Shown: piece by piece, positions 49,967-60,949 of the stretch
Numbering within the stretch: the first letter of the stretch is position 1
Layout: every line of letters begins with the position of its first letter
DNA from: Platynereis dumerilii
Lineage: Eukaryota; Annelida; Polychaeta; Phyllodocida; Nereididae
Reading direction: 5' to 3'
Length of the DNA: 64,000 bases
NCBI GenBank assembly: GCA_026936325.1
Contig: JAPTHN010000154.1
Location: 558,001 to 622,000, forward strand
The notes under the pieces: model-generated
Told to the model about the DNA's origin: nothing
Databases searched by the model: none
The model's input: only the letters and a program-made list of their open reading frames with translations
Made by a program: the position numbers and the translations under genes

Positions 49967-50745
49967 TCAAGCTCAAAAACAAAGAGGAGAATTAAATACG
50001 TATATATTTATTCAACCAATGAGGAACATTGGTATAAAAAACAATGACAACTAAAATCAACCAAAACAATAATACAAAAATTAAAAACTACAATTACAAA
50101 AAGAAAGAAAAAAAGGAGAAAATTGCAGTGACTTAGGTTACACACACTCCTGACTTAGATTTTATCCTGAAAGACCTAAATTGCTTCAAATTTCAATGTT
50201 AACAACTTGACAAGGCCACATTTATAGTGTAAAGAAAAAAAAAGCCGGTGAAACAATTAAAGTTGTGTTATTTGGCATCATCTTGTAGAAGTGTGGGCTC
50301 AAACAATGATGTTTTGCAAAACTGCAAAGGCTATACAATTTCAATGAAAAGGGAGGCATAACAGGAGCAAGCTCTTATTCAGCATTTTCCATCTGTTGTT
50401 TTAATCCAAATTTATTATCTATTTGCACTTTTTGTGTGGTTACATTTCGGCTATTCTTGTCAATCATCTATGAGATCTGAAATGTAGTAAAATAATTATA
50501 GTACCTATATATAAAATGCATAAAATGTTTTATTGGTTGACACAAACATGATTGTCCACTTGATGCACCCACATTCGCAAACTGCAATATTGACTTAAAA
50601 AAATATGAAATTGCAAAATAACCACAATATCGAAATGTGAATACAAAAAAATTAAAATTACACCATAGCCGCAAAATGGGCAAAAATAAAACACTTTTTG
50701 TGAGACTGCGGCATTTGATGAAATGGCTTATATAATAATTGCTGC
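49967..50745. repeat. segment S, copy S2, part a
   Basis: Matches S1 44312-45110, including aaaattaaaaactacaatta and acacactcctgactta. After 50745 copy S2 diverges because of element J and other added sequence. Confidence 0.85.
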
Positions 50746-50777
50746 AATAACAACAGCCATATGTGCACAGCTTACAT

Positions 50778-51435
50778 TAGCCCTGGAGACCCACGTGTGC
50801 TAGGGTCGCTACATTGGAAAAACTTGAGATTTTTAACAAGGGTTTAGGAGAATGCCCGTAACTAAGTTATCAATCAATCATTGATATTATCTGTTGGTAC
50901 ATTAAAAATATACAATTTTTGCTATTGATAGCACATATTCAGGTTCGTGAGAGCAGTAACACCTACAATGCAATGCATTGAAGTTGAGCTTAATAATTTT
51001 TTCTTATACATTGCAATGAAACTGTGAGCACTCTGATTGGCTGACGGCTCATGGTGATGTCACAACATGATTGTTTACACAATCGCTATGACATCCCCAT
51101 AGATTGTGACGTCACCAGTGTTTATGACATCATAACAGTGCTGCTGCTCTGTTTAGACCAATCACTGTTGAGCAGCCATTTTATTTTCTTGAGGAGGCAG
51201 TTTTTGTGTGGCTTAGAAAATTTAAAACTATTGTCTACAATCTATGTGATGACATTCTGGGCTGAAATGATGTGCTATCAGCAGCTAAAGACCTGGTTTT
51301 GTGAGATAATTGCAATGACCAATAGAGCTAAAACAATGTCACCATTCTGATTCTCCTGAAGGGTATGCTGAAATCTCAAGTTTTTACTATGTAATGATTC
51401 ATGACCCCTGCGCTACACGCAGGGTCTCAGGGCTA
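50778..51435. mobile_element. TIR element with 9-bp TSD (element J)
   Basis: 658 bp. The ends are tagccctggagaccc and the inverse of tagccctgagaccctgcgtg; AGCTTACAT lies on both sides (50769-50777, 51436-51444). Inner arms also match (aaaaacttgagattt at both ends). The 9-bp TSD fits a Mutator-like element (inference). The middle holds tgatgtca-type words. The frame 51051-51350 is not transposase-like. Confidence 0.85.
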
Positions 51436-51444
51436 AGCTTACAT

Positions 51445-51753
51445 AATGATTTTTTCATTTACAAAAACCTTACAAGTATAAGGGGCGGGGAGTAGCCATT
51501 TAATATCCAGAGGACAGGCTTACAGTTTTTTTAAAATAAATAATTTCGTCAGTTTTAGTGAAATCTAATATGTAAATGGCACTGCCATAAAATTCGCGCA
51601 GCATTGTCATAGAACTACTGCACTATCTTCAACTTTCCATGCAGAAGACCAATTTATCTTTTAAAGGACTGGGCAAATGGGCTGATAGATAGAATAGATA
51701 GATAAGATCAGATCTATAGATAAGATTAGATAGATAGATAGATAGATAGATGG

Positions 51754-51839
<86 letters not shown>

Positions 51840-52503
51840 TGCATTTACACTGACAGTGGAGTAATTCAAATCTGTGTTAAATTTGGATCTATAAATTTGG
51901 ATCTATTATGTTAAATTGTTGATGTTACGTAACTGAGATCAATAAGACAAATAGCTATTCAGAGATGACTGTTTACTATTAGACTGTTACATAATGTGTT
52001 GATAGTTAATGAAGATTATGTAAGTGTTGTTATAATTTCTTACTTGGTGAGCCATTTAAGTCATTAACTTTTGTGTTGGGGTATGGAAATATTTATTTCC
52101 AATGTTGATGCACATGTTGATTTAAATCCCTGAAATATGTCATTGGAGGTTGTTATACGACAAGACTGAAATTTTAAGGCTATTTTGGAAGATATTTGAG
52201 GTATTTTAATTATTTACCAAACTAAACTCTGACTAAACTACTAGCTGCACTTTTATGGCAACTACAGGCACTTCCTGTTCAGGCAGTCACTGTGAACAGG
52301 AGAACCACACATAATGAGCTGTCCTTGTGCTAAGGATAAGATAATTTCTCTCTGAGGAGTCTTGAAATAAATAATTTTTATCTGGGGTTTTTCTTAACAA
52401 GGTGGTGTTTGGAATAAATAATCGCTACCGCTGTTACCGTGAAATTAACAATTTTTCCGGGGAAAAGCCCCCCCCCCGATTGTTTAATGGTTGCTTCCTA
52501 ATT
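51445..52503. other. S2-specific sequence with a GATA microsatellite
   Basis: The word acaagtataagg (51470) still matches S1 45117; the roughly 1 kb after it has no S1 counterpart. Apart from the GATA run and a C tract at 52467-52476, I see no TIR pair and no gene. Confidence 0.5.
51682..51839. repeat. (GATA)n microsatellite
   Basis: Imperfect gata repeats, becoming nearly pure from about 51770 to 51838. They explain the serine/isoleucine/tyrosine/leucine repeat frame on the minus strand. Confidence 0.95.
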
Positions 52504-53330
52504 AAAACATGTTGACCCATTTCTACTTTTAAAGCCGTACCAAAATCAATGTAATAAGGAGTTTAGAAAGTTGTTTAGTTGCAAGCACTTTGAATATGTA
52601 AAAATTGATCCCATGCCTATTGGAGAGCCTTGTGGCTATTTGGAATTTCTATCTTCTTTGCTGATATGCTGATTCTTTTGCTTCAAGTTAGCAAAGTTTT
52701 GGATTAATGCGTAAAATGAGTCATTATCAGTTCTATGTCATGGCTCCTGGCGATGATACTTTGTAGAAGTAAATGGCTTAAAAGGGTTTATGTGACCTCT
52801 GTACAACTCACCCTGAGAACTCATCCAGGTCTTAGAAGTGACTTACGCCTTACAGTTTAGGGGGGCGTAGATGGGTGCAATTTGCCTGAAAAGTGAGAAA
52901 GTTAGCTCATAATAAATTAATGGGGTTTCTTTTCAAAAGAGCGGTAAGCGAGAGCAATTTGATACTTGATAGGCGGCGAATCGCAATTGTTTATTAATCC
53001 AACCCTTTAGTCATGTACATATATTTAAAAAATATGGTAGTTGAATGAAGTCTTTAGATAAAAGGTTTGTTTGCCATATTGTTGTTTGCAGTGTGTAAAT
53101 TTATAGCACAGTTTTCTGAGACATGCTTTCGTAAAAAATAGAAAACAAATATTTTCATAAACTAACAACACCCTGAAATACTTGTTTAAACAAACATGAT
53201 TAAAGATGCCAATGTACATAAATAGTTTTAGAAGGTACTTCAAAATTAGTCCCTACATTAGCTCATTGTAAACTTGATTTTTATTGAATTTTAGTTAAAT
53301 TTTTTACTCACATAGGGCGGCAAAACATCA
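52504..53330. repeat. segment S, copy S2, part b
   Basis: Matches S1 45127-46000 (for example gagcggtaagcgagagc and tacttgataggcggc). It has more small indels than part a. Confidence 0.85.
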
Positions 53331-53864
53331 CTAGGTCTGCCAGCTCTGCTGAGCAGCCTATTGTGATGCACCAGATTATCCTGTGTGTGACTCTGTGCAC
53401 CAAATTCTGTTAAAACTACGCATTGTATCGATCTGTTTCTTTGCAGTATGTTTTCTTGTGACACACTAAAGGCCCCTTTCAATTTTGACAGATCCCCGTA
53501 ACTTCAACATTGAGTATTTGGTGTTTTACTATTTTACTATATTTATACAGACCTCCACCACTGTGCACAGTGTCAACACGTACATATATATTATGGCAGG
53601 CTGGCAGACCTACATATGCACTCTCTAAGTGTTCATTCTTGTTGCAGTTGCAGCACCACCACCAGTCCACCAATGATCAAAATTTCGATAGATAGATAGA
53701 TAGATAGTTTATTTATTGATGCATTATGCACATACAATTTTCATAAGATTAGAGAATAATATTTTTAAAAACTAGATAATTAACAAGCCAATTCAGGACA
53801 AAAATAGCATCAACATTAAACAGTTGAGTTACAAGGTAACTATGCAATTGCTTCAACCGTTTTA
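53331..53864. other. S2-specific insert with a short GATA run
   Basis: About 530 bases without an S1 counterpart. A short (gata)n run at 53687-53707, followed by tttatttattgatgcatta, looks like the tail side of a retroposed piece read in reverse. Ends and TSD were not identified. Confidence 0.4.
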
Positions 53865-53998
53865 TATAAATAAAGGCCTAGATCAGCAAACCAAATAAAT
53901 TTGGACAATAAAACAGGAATGTGGGTCTCAGCTGGACCTGCTTACCGCCCTCTCCTGCTTTCGCAGATTACTTTTTTTTTTTAATCAACTCGCAAGAA
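53865..53998. repeat. segment S, copy S2, part c
   Basis: Matches S1 46030-46140 up to aatcaactcgcaag, where E-TIR interrupts. S continues at 60809. Confidence 0.85.
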
Positions 53999-54925
53999 GG
54001 GGAGAGCGGGCCACAGTGAGACACTTTTTTTATTTTCAAGTTATGCAAAATGTTGGCAGTTACGAGTTAAATGAGATCAGGTCCACATTATAGATAATGA
54101 CGTTGGGTATATTGTCAAGTAGTTTCAGGTTCCTACCTTTTACAGATTTGGAGAAACTTAGAGTTATGTCCATGCTCGTTAAGTGTCTCACTGTGACCCA
54201 TGGGTGGGGCACAGTGAGACAACAGGCGGGGCACAGTGAGACAAAATGTGGGCACAGTGAGACAACAGGGGGGCACAGTGAGACAGGGCATCTTCTACCG
54301 TAACCGCCAATTGTTAGTACCTGCGGAATTTTTCTAATAATTGTTACTACAGAAACTACTATATTCTAATAAAAGCAGCTGGCTAGGTGATTTTTTAGGT
54401 CCTTTTTGAGCATATTTTGAAACTTCATCGCACGGGACACATGCGCAACTTATTTAACCTGCCGCACTTGTTATATACTACTCAAAATTCGTTTCTGATG
54501 CTTCCCTTTGGATATCACTCACTAAAATCAGTAGTTTATAGCAGACATTTTGTTTTTAATAATGAATTGTGGGCCATGCATTACATTCAGGTCGTTTCAA
54601 TTGTATTTTATGATGTCTCACTGTGCCCCACATCAAACTGTCACACTGTGCCCCATGCAGCTCTCTTCATAAAATTTTTGAATCCTGCGGACCAGATGCC
54701 TGCATTTCGGTTAGTCATCTCACTGGACTAAGACAGATAACTAAGGTTTGAATCCCTGGCAATTGATTTGCATTATAAATTTTTTTTTGGTAATTATAAC
54801 AAAAAGTCATGTAGCAAAATTATTTACTTTTACAGGCTAAAAACCAAAATGTTGAAATTCCACTCTCGAAATGCTGTGTAGGCATTCAGGATATAGGACA
54901 GTCTCTCACTTACTTAATTTGTGTA

Positions 54926-55929
54926 GGGGAAAGTAGGGAGAAGTGGGCCGTAGGGAGAAGTGGGCCACCATGCTTTATGCTTAATATAGCATTGGGAGAT
55001 CCCTGATTTTGAGTGCCATGGGTTCAGTGTGATACCCAAGAGTGATATTGAAGCCAGGAAGGAGAAAACTTATTACATTTTTTGAAAAACTTAAATTGTA
55101 ATTTTTCGGTGCCTTTGAGTAAAATTTCTGTTTTATGTTTAAAAAATTATATATATGATGAGATTGAGGATAGATTGGAAATGAAAGGGTTGTTATCATC
55201 TCTGTAAAATCAGAGCTTTATCAGGTTGCTGTTGAGGCATTGTATGCATTTAGGAAAAAATTGCAGTCACTTTCTCTGAAAATGTGCTGGAGGGAGAAGT
55301 GGGCCACCTTGCAGAGGGAGAAGTGGGCCGGGGGCCCAGTTCTCCCTTCGTGTACCCAAACAATGAAAAAAAAATTTTTTTTATTCATTCTAATTTCAGG
55401 ACTTGAAAAAGCATAAGACAATGGTAGGTTTGATGTTTCTGGGCTTATTGTTACTGAATACATGAATTAAAAGCTTAGAATATCATATTATCCTTTTTAA
55501 AAAAATCGCTAATGTGGCCAAATATTCTTTTCACTTTTTTATGTCCGCCATGGCGCCCATGGCAACAACAATTTTAAAAATGTGTATTAGATGTATGCTG
55601 TTGGATTCATTGAATTAAGTACTGGCTCAGTTGAAGAGTAAAATCCTATTCTGCTATTTCTCAGTCAATAACTAAACGGATGGCCCACTTCTCCCACCCC
55701 TGTGGCCAACTTCTCCCTACCAGAGGGAGAACTAGGCCACTTGGTCATAAAAATTAACAAACCCATTTAACGAAAACATATCATGGACTGAAAGTAATAC
55801 ACACAAGATATAAGTTTTAACATACCAAAACTCCATTCTAAAAGGAAATACTGTCAGACACTGAACTTCAATACTGTAGTCATAAAAAGGTGAAATCCAA
55901 AAAGTGGCCCACTTCTCCCTACTTTCCCC
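54926..55929. mobile_element. B-TIR element with internal motif array
   Basis: 1004 bp. Exact 24-base TIRs begin ggggaaagtagggagaagtg; TA at 54924-54925 and 55930-55931. The core gggagaagtgggcc recurs near 54952, 55291 and 55315, with inverse copies near 55326, 55682 and 55705. Related to A-TIR by its terminus. It sits inside E-TIR. Confidence 0.9.
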
Positions 55930-55931
55930 TA

Positions 55932-56995
55932 GGGCAAGTTGACATAACTTCAGCCTACTTTGGGTTTTGATTGCTTGTCATTGGCTGGCTATTCATGGGA
56001 ATAACATGTAGCTGTGGACCTAACCCCAGCCTCCACTCCTCTTCATGACCATATTGAGAAAAAACAGCCGAATGCCTTATAAGGCAGTGCAAATGTGCTT
56101 CAAAGACAAAAGCAGGACATGTACCTAACTTCAGCCGCGTAGTACCTAACTTCAGCCTAGGGTGTACCTAACTTCAGCCCCGTACCTAACTTCAACCAAT
56201 TGATCCTATTATGTCATAAAAACAGCAGACTGTTTAAATTTGGCTTTAATTACTTACCTGTATATAAAACATGACGGTCTGAAAAAAATCAATCCTCCAA
56301 AAATGTATTTCAAAAAAGCTTGGAAAGAAGTCATCGTTTTTGCGGAAAGAGGATAAAAATTTATTTTAAACTCCAATTCAGGCAACTAGTCTATTCCAGT
56401 ATGCCAGACGTAAAAATGCTTTAAAAATTTAATTTTTAGCTAGTTAGATATTCAGGGATGAATAAACAAACTTCTCACATGAGATTTATTTGCTGGAGTT
56501 TGGGAAACCTTGGGGCTGAAGTTAGGTCATATGGGGGCTGAAGTTAGGACCATGGCGGCTGAAGTTAGGTAATATTGACATGTCTTAAAAATCACCTGAT
56601 TCATTGGATGGTCAAGTAGAATATATTGAAAAAACCCTTAATTTATGGAAGATTACTAAATTTCCCTTGTGATGAAACTTTTTTTGGTTGCGCCTGCTTG
56701 CGTGAATTGGTTACAGCCAACTGACAGATTTAACGTATTATAATTTTTTTTTTCGTTTTGCGTTTTATTCGCTTTGCAAATCAAGCAAAATGCGGTCCAC
56801 CAAAAAAACATGTAAAATTCCTGATTCATATGTTATTATGGTCATAGCTTTTTGATGATTTATTCTTAACACATTGACAATTTATAACTTTAAACCCAAA
56901 AACTGACACCTTGACCAAATGGAAATTTAATTACAAGGAGTTTTCTGTAGGGGGGCTGAAGTTGGGTGAGAGGCTGAAGTTAGGTCAACTTGCCC
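55932..56995. mobile_element. C-TIR element sharing a TA with B-TIR
   Basis: 1064 bp. TIRs begin gggcaagttgac and agree at 23 of 24 bases. TA at 55930-55931 (the same TA that ends B-TIR) and 56996-56997. The core cctaacttcagcc recurs near 56122, 56144, 56165 and 56182 on the left, and its inverse ggctgaagttagg near 56514, 56537, 56559, 56951 and 56971 on the right: nearly symmetrical direct arrays pointing inward. Confidence 0.9.
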
Positions 56996-58423
56996 TACTA
57001 TACAAAAGAGGGTTGATCTGTAAACAGTACCAGGGTCAAAATTTGAAAACCTTGAAATTTCAGCTGAAAATTTTTCGTTCCAGAAATGCCTTTTAAAGTT
57101 TGCGTAGGGTGGGTCAAACAATCAGCTATCACTGCACTTTCATGTCCAAGGGTCCCAATGCCCCGCTGATCTGTACTGAGGTGATAAACATAGCTGTAAT
57201 GTTTTTTGACCGTCATTAAAATCACACTTCTAACTAAAAATTCCTGGCCACTTAGGGCTAAACAATCAATTGCCAATGATTAGGCAAGTTGCTTGCACAT
57301 TTTGGGCCAAGTTCCAGGTCTCTAGTGCCAATTATTTTTGAGAAACTGCATTTGATCAATTGAAATACCAAATATGTGTGTCATTAGCATCATGCCTGTA
57401 ACTTGAAATCCGTACCACTTAGAGCTGAATAACGTATTACCAACAAACAGGAAAGTGGCTTTTCTGCACATATTGAGCTTTATTTCAGGTCTCTATGACC
57501 AATAGTCATTGAGATAGAACATGTCCTTGAACCAGAAATTTACAAAAACAAACAAAAATACTCTTTTCATCAATCGTTTGGATTCTGAATGATAAAGATG
57601 GTCTCCACTACTTCCTCCAGTGCCCAGTGTCTTTACTAAACCATATTTCAGATGCTAGACAATGGTCAATGTTACTGGCACTCCATATTTGGTAAGTAGT
57701 TTCAGAGAAGCATCAAACTCCTTACTTAGCATGTCAGACGCAAGGAAAATGCAAAAATGTTATGTAATAGTCTGTTGAAACATTTATTGATAATATATGT
57801 ACAACTGATTTCAACTCAAGTCACGAACAACAAAATTTTAGTGAGGTAAAGCCAATAAGCCATTTTTGACATGATGCTAAAGACAGCGTGATGCTAATGA
57901 TAATTACAGTAGGGATCAGCGGAAAACTGGCAGTCTGGCAATATGTGCATGCAATGACCTTATGAACACCAGACACATGTTCACAGTGATTTTGGTCCAG
58001 AAATATGTAGTCAAAATAGAGTAGCAAGGCGTTTGCTAATGACAAATTGAGATAGGACAACTGACATGCCAACAGAAATGCTCTAATATGTTGGTTTATA
58101 CAGATAGTTCAGTTATTTTCTTGGGTTCTCAGACAACATCAGACACAAGGATTTCTCACAGAATGTGTGTCCTTTTAATTTTCATTAAGAAACAAAACCG
58201 GGGTGATGCTAATGACGCAGTATTGGAGACATCGACAAAACAACCTCCTGCTCTTATACAGAATATTATTTCAGCTATTGGTGACCAGATTTTAGAAGAC
58301 TGACAGTCAAGTCTCCATGTATGGAAGAGTTTATTATCGTTTTCATAGCTGTGTGTTTTTCAAATTTGTACTTTGCTTTATCTCAAAACCGTGATGTCAC
58401 AGATTTAGTTGCATAACTTTGTA

Positions 58424-59354
58424 CCGTAATATGGGGTGAATCGGGACACTGGGGTGAATCGGGACAGAACAGGGATGTATGCTAATTCTTCAAGGATCAA
58501 GTACTTCTACTAAACTCAGGGAATTTATTTTTGGCACATTTATAGTACACATATAAGCGCATATTGTGATGTGATTTCATATTTCTAACTGCAGGCAGTG
58601 AGGAGCTGCAGCACCTTGAACTTGGCCCTGCATAATTTGAATTTTCACACGCTACTAAAACTTTGCTCATTCCTAAACAAAATATAAACACCTGACCATC
58701 AAACTTGCAGGAAACTTTATTTCAGTTTAAAATAGTGCTAGGGGACCAGAATAGTAGACTAGATATGGGATTATGTATGTTTGGTCATGGGTTAAGATCC
58801 AGGTCAATGGCAAAGTTTCGGGAATAATCAAAATATACTTTACCAATTTTCATTTGGATGTACTGGCAAGGCTTTTTAAAAAATATTATTGAACTTGGCA
58901 TTATTTTTTATGGATTTAGTCCAGAATTATTAGTCACCGGCAAAATTAGCAGAAAATTACAGTTTTCTATATTTTTCTGTCGTTTATCTATTTTTTTATA
59001 ATCTGAATATTATCAGTGAGATTGATTTCAGATTTTCCTCAAAATAAATATTTTGCAAATTGAAGATGTTTTCTAATGTTTAGTGATAAGAAGCAATCTC
59101 TTAAAGATGCTAGGAAGTATTGATTGTGGATATAGTAGAGTGTCCCGATTCACCCCATACTGTGGGGTGAATTGGGACAGTGATTTTTTTAGTCCTGAGC
59201 CTTGGCAATTTAAGATATCATTTCAAGCTGCAATGGAAAGTTAGACCTTCTGCTCGGACACGATTTGACACCATATTTCGATTTATGAGATGATTTTTGT
59301 TCATGCTATGACAGAAAAACGGCCAATTCTGTCCCAATTCACCCCATATTACGG
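58424..59354. mobile_element. D-TIR element with internal motif copies
   Basis: 931 bp. TIRs begin ccgtaatatggggtgaat and agree at 24 of 25 bases; TA at 58422-58423 and 59355-59356. The core ggggtgaatcgggaca recurs at 58434 and 58450, with more copies at 59141 (inverse) and 59163. It sits inside element F. No transposase frame. Confidence 0.88.
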
Positions 59355-59502
59355 TATATTACAAGCACATACTTCAAGAAACTGACCAAATGCATTGACA
59401 CGTGGATTATGTATGTTTAGCTTTTATACCAGCAGTGGTTGATAGATGCTTCAATTAACCATAACTGAATCAAACAGACTACTTATCCTCAAAGGACAGT
59501 TA

Positions 59503-60135
59503 GGGACCATTCAGAATTTATGACTGGGGGGGGTGGGAGTTTTGCCAGAACTTCCCGTCAAAATTTGATACCCCCCTTGAATTTCATGCAGACTTTTATT
59601 ACCCCACTCTTAGGTTTCATGCATATTTTTACTATGCATATTTTTACTATCCCCCCTCAACCTATACACACATACAATACATACTGTTATACTTGTGCGG
59701 GGGAGGGGGGGGGGTTGGACTGCCAATCGCTGGGTCCAGGTTTCGAAACCAGCTCTTACCAGGTCACCTGGGCCTATGTTGGACGGCTGTTTCAATTATG
59801 CTTCGCCTCATTGCCGTGTCCTCCCCCTGTCCTAATTAGCCTACCAAGTGCATAAACACAGAACATAAAGCCCCAATCATCCATCCATCCATCCATAACG
59901 ATCCGTTATACTTGTGCCCTTGGACAGTCACGTGTACAGATTCGCGGACTTTTTCGCATAAAAAGTGCCGATAAACTGAGTGTATGTGCATTTTGGACCT
60001 TTTTGTTTTTTTAAATTTCTTACCCCCCTTGGACATGTTGTCAAAAATTAGTACCCCCTTGAAACATGTCTGAAAAGTTGGTGCCCCCTCAGGCAAAACT
60101 CCCACCTCCCCTAGCCATAAATTCTGAATGGTCCT
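59503..60135. mobile_element. PIF/Harbinger-like MITE, copy G2 (with a SINE inside)
   Basis: Same family as G1: gggaccattcagaatttatg and a mirrored right end, with TTA at 59500-59502 and 60136-60138. It is 633 bp, longer than G1 because of a SINE at 59699-59904. It sits inside element F. Confidence 0.85.
59699..59904 (+). mobile_element. tRNA-derived SINE 2 with 13-bp TSD
   Basis: 206 bp between direct copies of gttatacttgtgc (59686-59698, 59905-59917). The head holds ttggactgccaatcgctggg and the B-box-like ggtttcgaaacc; the tail is a run of atcc repeats (about 59876-59894). The G tract at the start may be a worn or truncated A-box region. The target is inside G2, making this the innermost insertion of the nest. 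SINE body family not recognised. Confidence 0.8.
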
Positions 60136-60808
60136 TTACCGTGACTGACAACAAATTTCTGAAAATTATTTGAAATTGTGATAACTAGTGTCTTGTGAGA
60201 AACAGTGACACACTTTGTTTGCAAAACATTGAGGCTCTCCTGGGGAGGTGCAACACTCGGCTTAGACAGAAGTTGTTTGTTGTGGTTGTACAAAAAAAAA
60301 AAACATTGCCTGACAGTTTTAGATTCCTTTGTCAAGAACTGTGATGTCAAACTCTAAACTGATATGTCACAGGTTGAAGATTAGACCAATCACATTCACC
60401 GATACCTTCTGATGTCACGGTTTAACTGCAAAGCGAAGTTTTCAGAAAAACACACAGCTATGAAAACGATAATAACTTAATTAGGATCCTGTACTGGTTT
60501 TTGTGATACGATCTTTCAAAGAAAATGTTGTTGGAGACGGGCCATTTTTAGGGGGGTAGGCCACTTCAATGCTACTTTTAGATGGGATGAAAATATTCTG
60601 CCTCATATTTTTTGTGATAAAAGTTTTGCTGATATCCTTGTCTATGACAAATGACAACAATAGGTCCTCTATTGGTCTTCCTGCCATCATGAATTATTGT
60701 CAAACACCGGAGACAAGAATTTCAGACTTATCAAATTTTGACCCACCAGGTAGATGCTACGGGCTTTGTCTCACTGTGCCTGCTATCTCACTGTGCCCCG
60801 CTCTCCCC

Positions 60809-60949
60809 TAGGCTTAGGATGGCTATCTATAGGCACTGACACATTGTTCTTGTATTTTCAAGTCAATAACAACAACCTCGAATTTGGAATGTTTCTTCTG
60901 CAGTATAAGGAAACAAGATGATAGCATAACCTACCAAGATTATTGGATG
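60809..60949. repeat. segment S, copy S2, part d
   Basis: Matches S1 46135-46299 (cgaatttggaatgtttctt, cctaccaagattattggat), resuming exactly where E-TIR ends. This proves that E-TIR and everything inside it entered S2 after the duplication. Confidence 0.85.

Larger units (their letters stand above)
58331..60475. mobile_element. TIR element F inside I2
   Basis: The ends are ttattatcgttttcatagct and its exact inverse; the pair continues gtgtgttttt and on, less exactly, to accgtgatgtca, giving about 65 bp of TIR. I1 keeps the empty site (ctaattcaattaaactcttc near 47501). The exact TSD is unclear; a TTAA-like target is possible. Without D-TIR and G2 it is only about 580 bp. Non-coding. Confidence 0.8.
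57033..60744 (-). mobile_element. TIR element with 4-bp TSD, copy I2 (interrupted)
   Basis: Inverse-orientation copy of I1. The ends are gggtcaaaatttgaaaac (57033) and the inverse of gggtcaaaatttgataag (ending 60744); ACCA on both sides (57029-57032, 60745-60748). It is 3712 bp, because 58331-60475 is foreign (element F and its contents); without that it is close to the 1625 bp of I1. It lies in the right part of E-TIR. Confidence 0.9.
53999..60808. mobile_element. E-TIR element, inflated by nested insertions
   Basis: The ends are ggggagagcgggccacagtg (53999) and the inverse of ggggagagcggggcacagtg (ending 60808). TA follows on the right (60809-60810) and a mutated TA (aa) precedes on the left. 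S1 shows the empty site caagcaagcttaggatggc at 46131. The motif gcacagtgagac recurs at about 54211, 54231, 54250 and 54273, with inverse copies near 54186, 54613, 54642, 60767 and 60786. Without B-TIR, C-TIR and I2 the element is only about 1 kb. No transposase frame. Confidence 0.88.

Noticed and set aside
51629-51844. Protein of repeated serine-isoleucine-tyrosine-leucine
   Set aside because: Direct translation of the GATA microsatellite.
36768-52470. Shared transposon between 36768-36870 and 52400-52460
   Set aside because: The resemblance is limited to a few short words and no ends could be matched.
47789-58072. Shared 83-95-codon frames of I1 and I2 as a conserved transposon protein
   Set aside because: Similarity follows from DNA identity of the two copies. 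The frames differ by indels that shift the C end, and no catalytic motif is visible.
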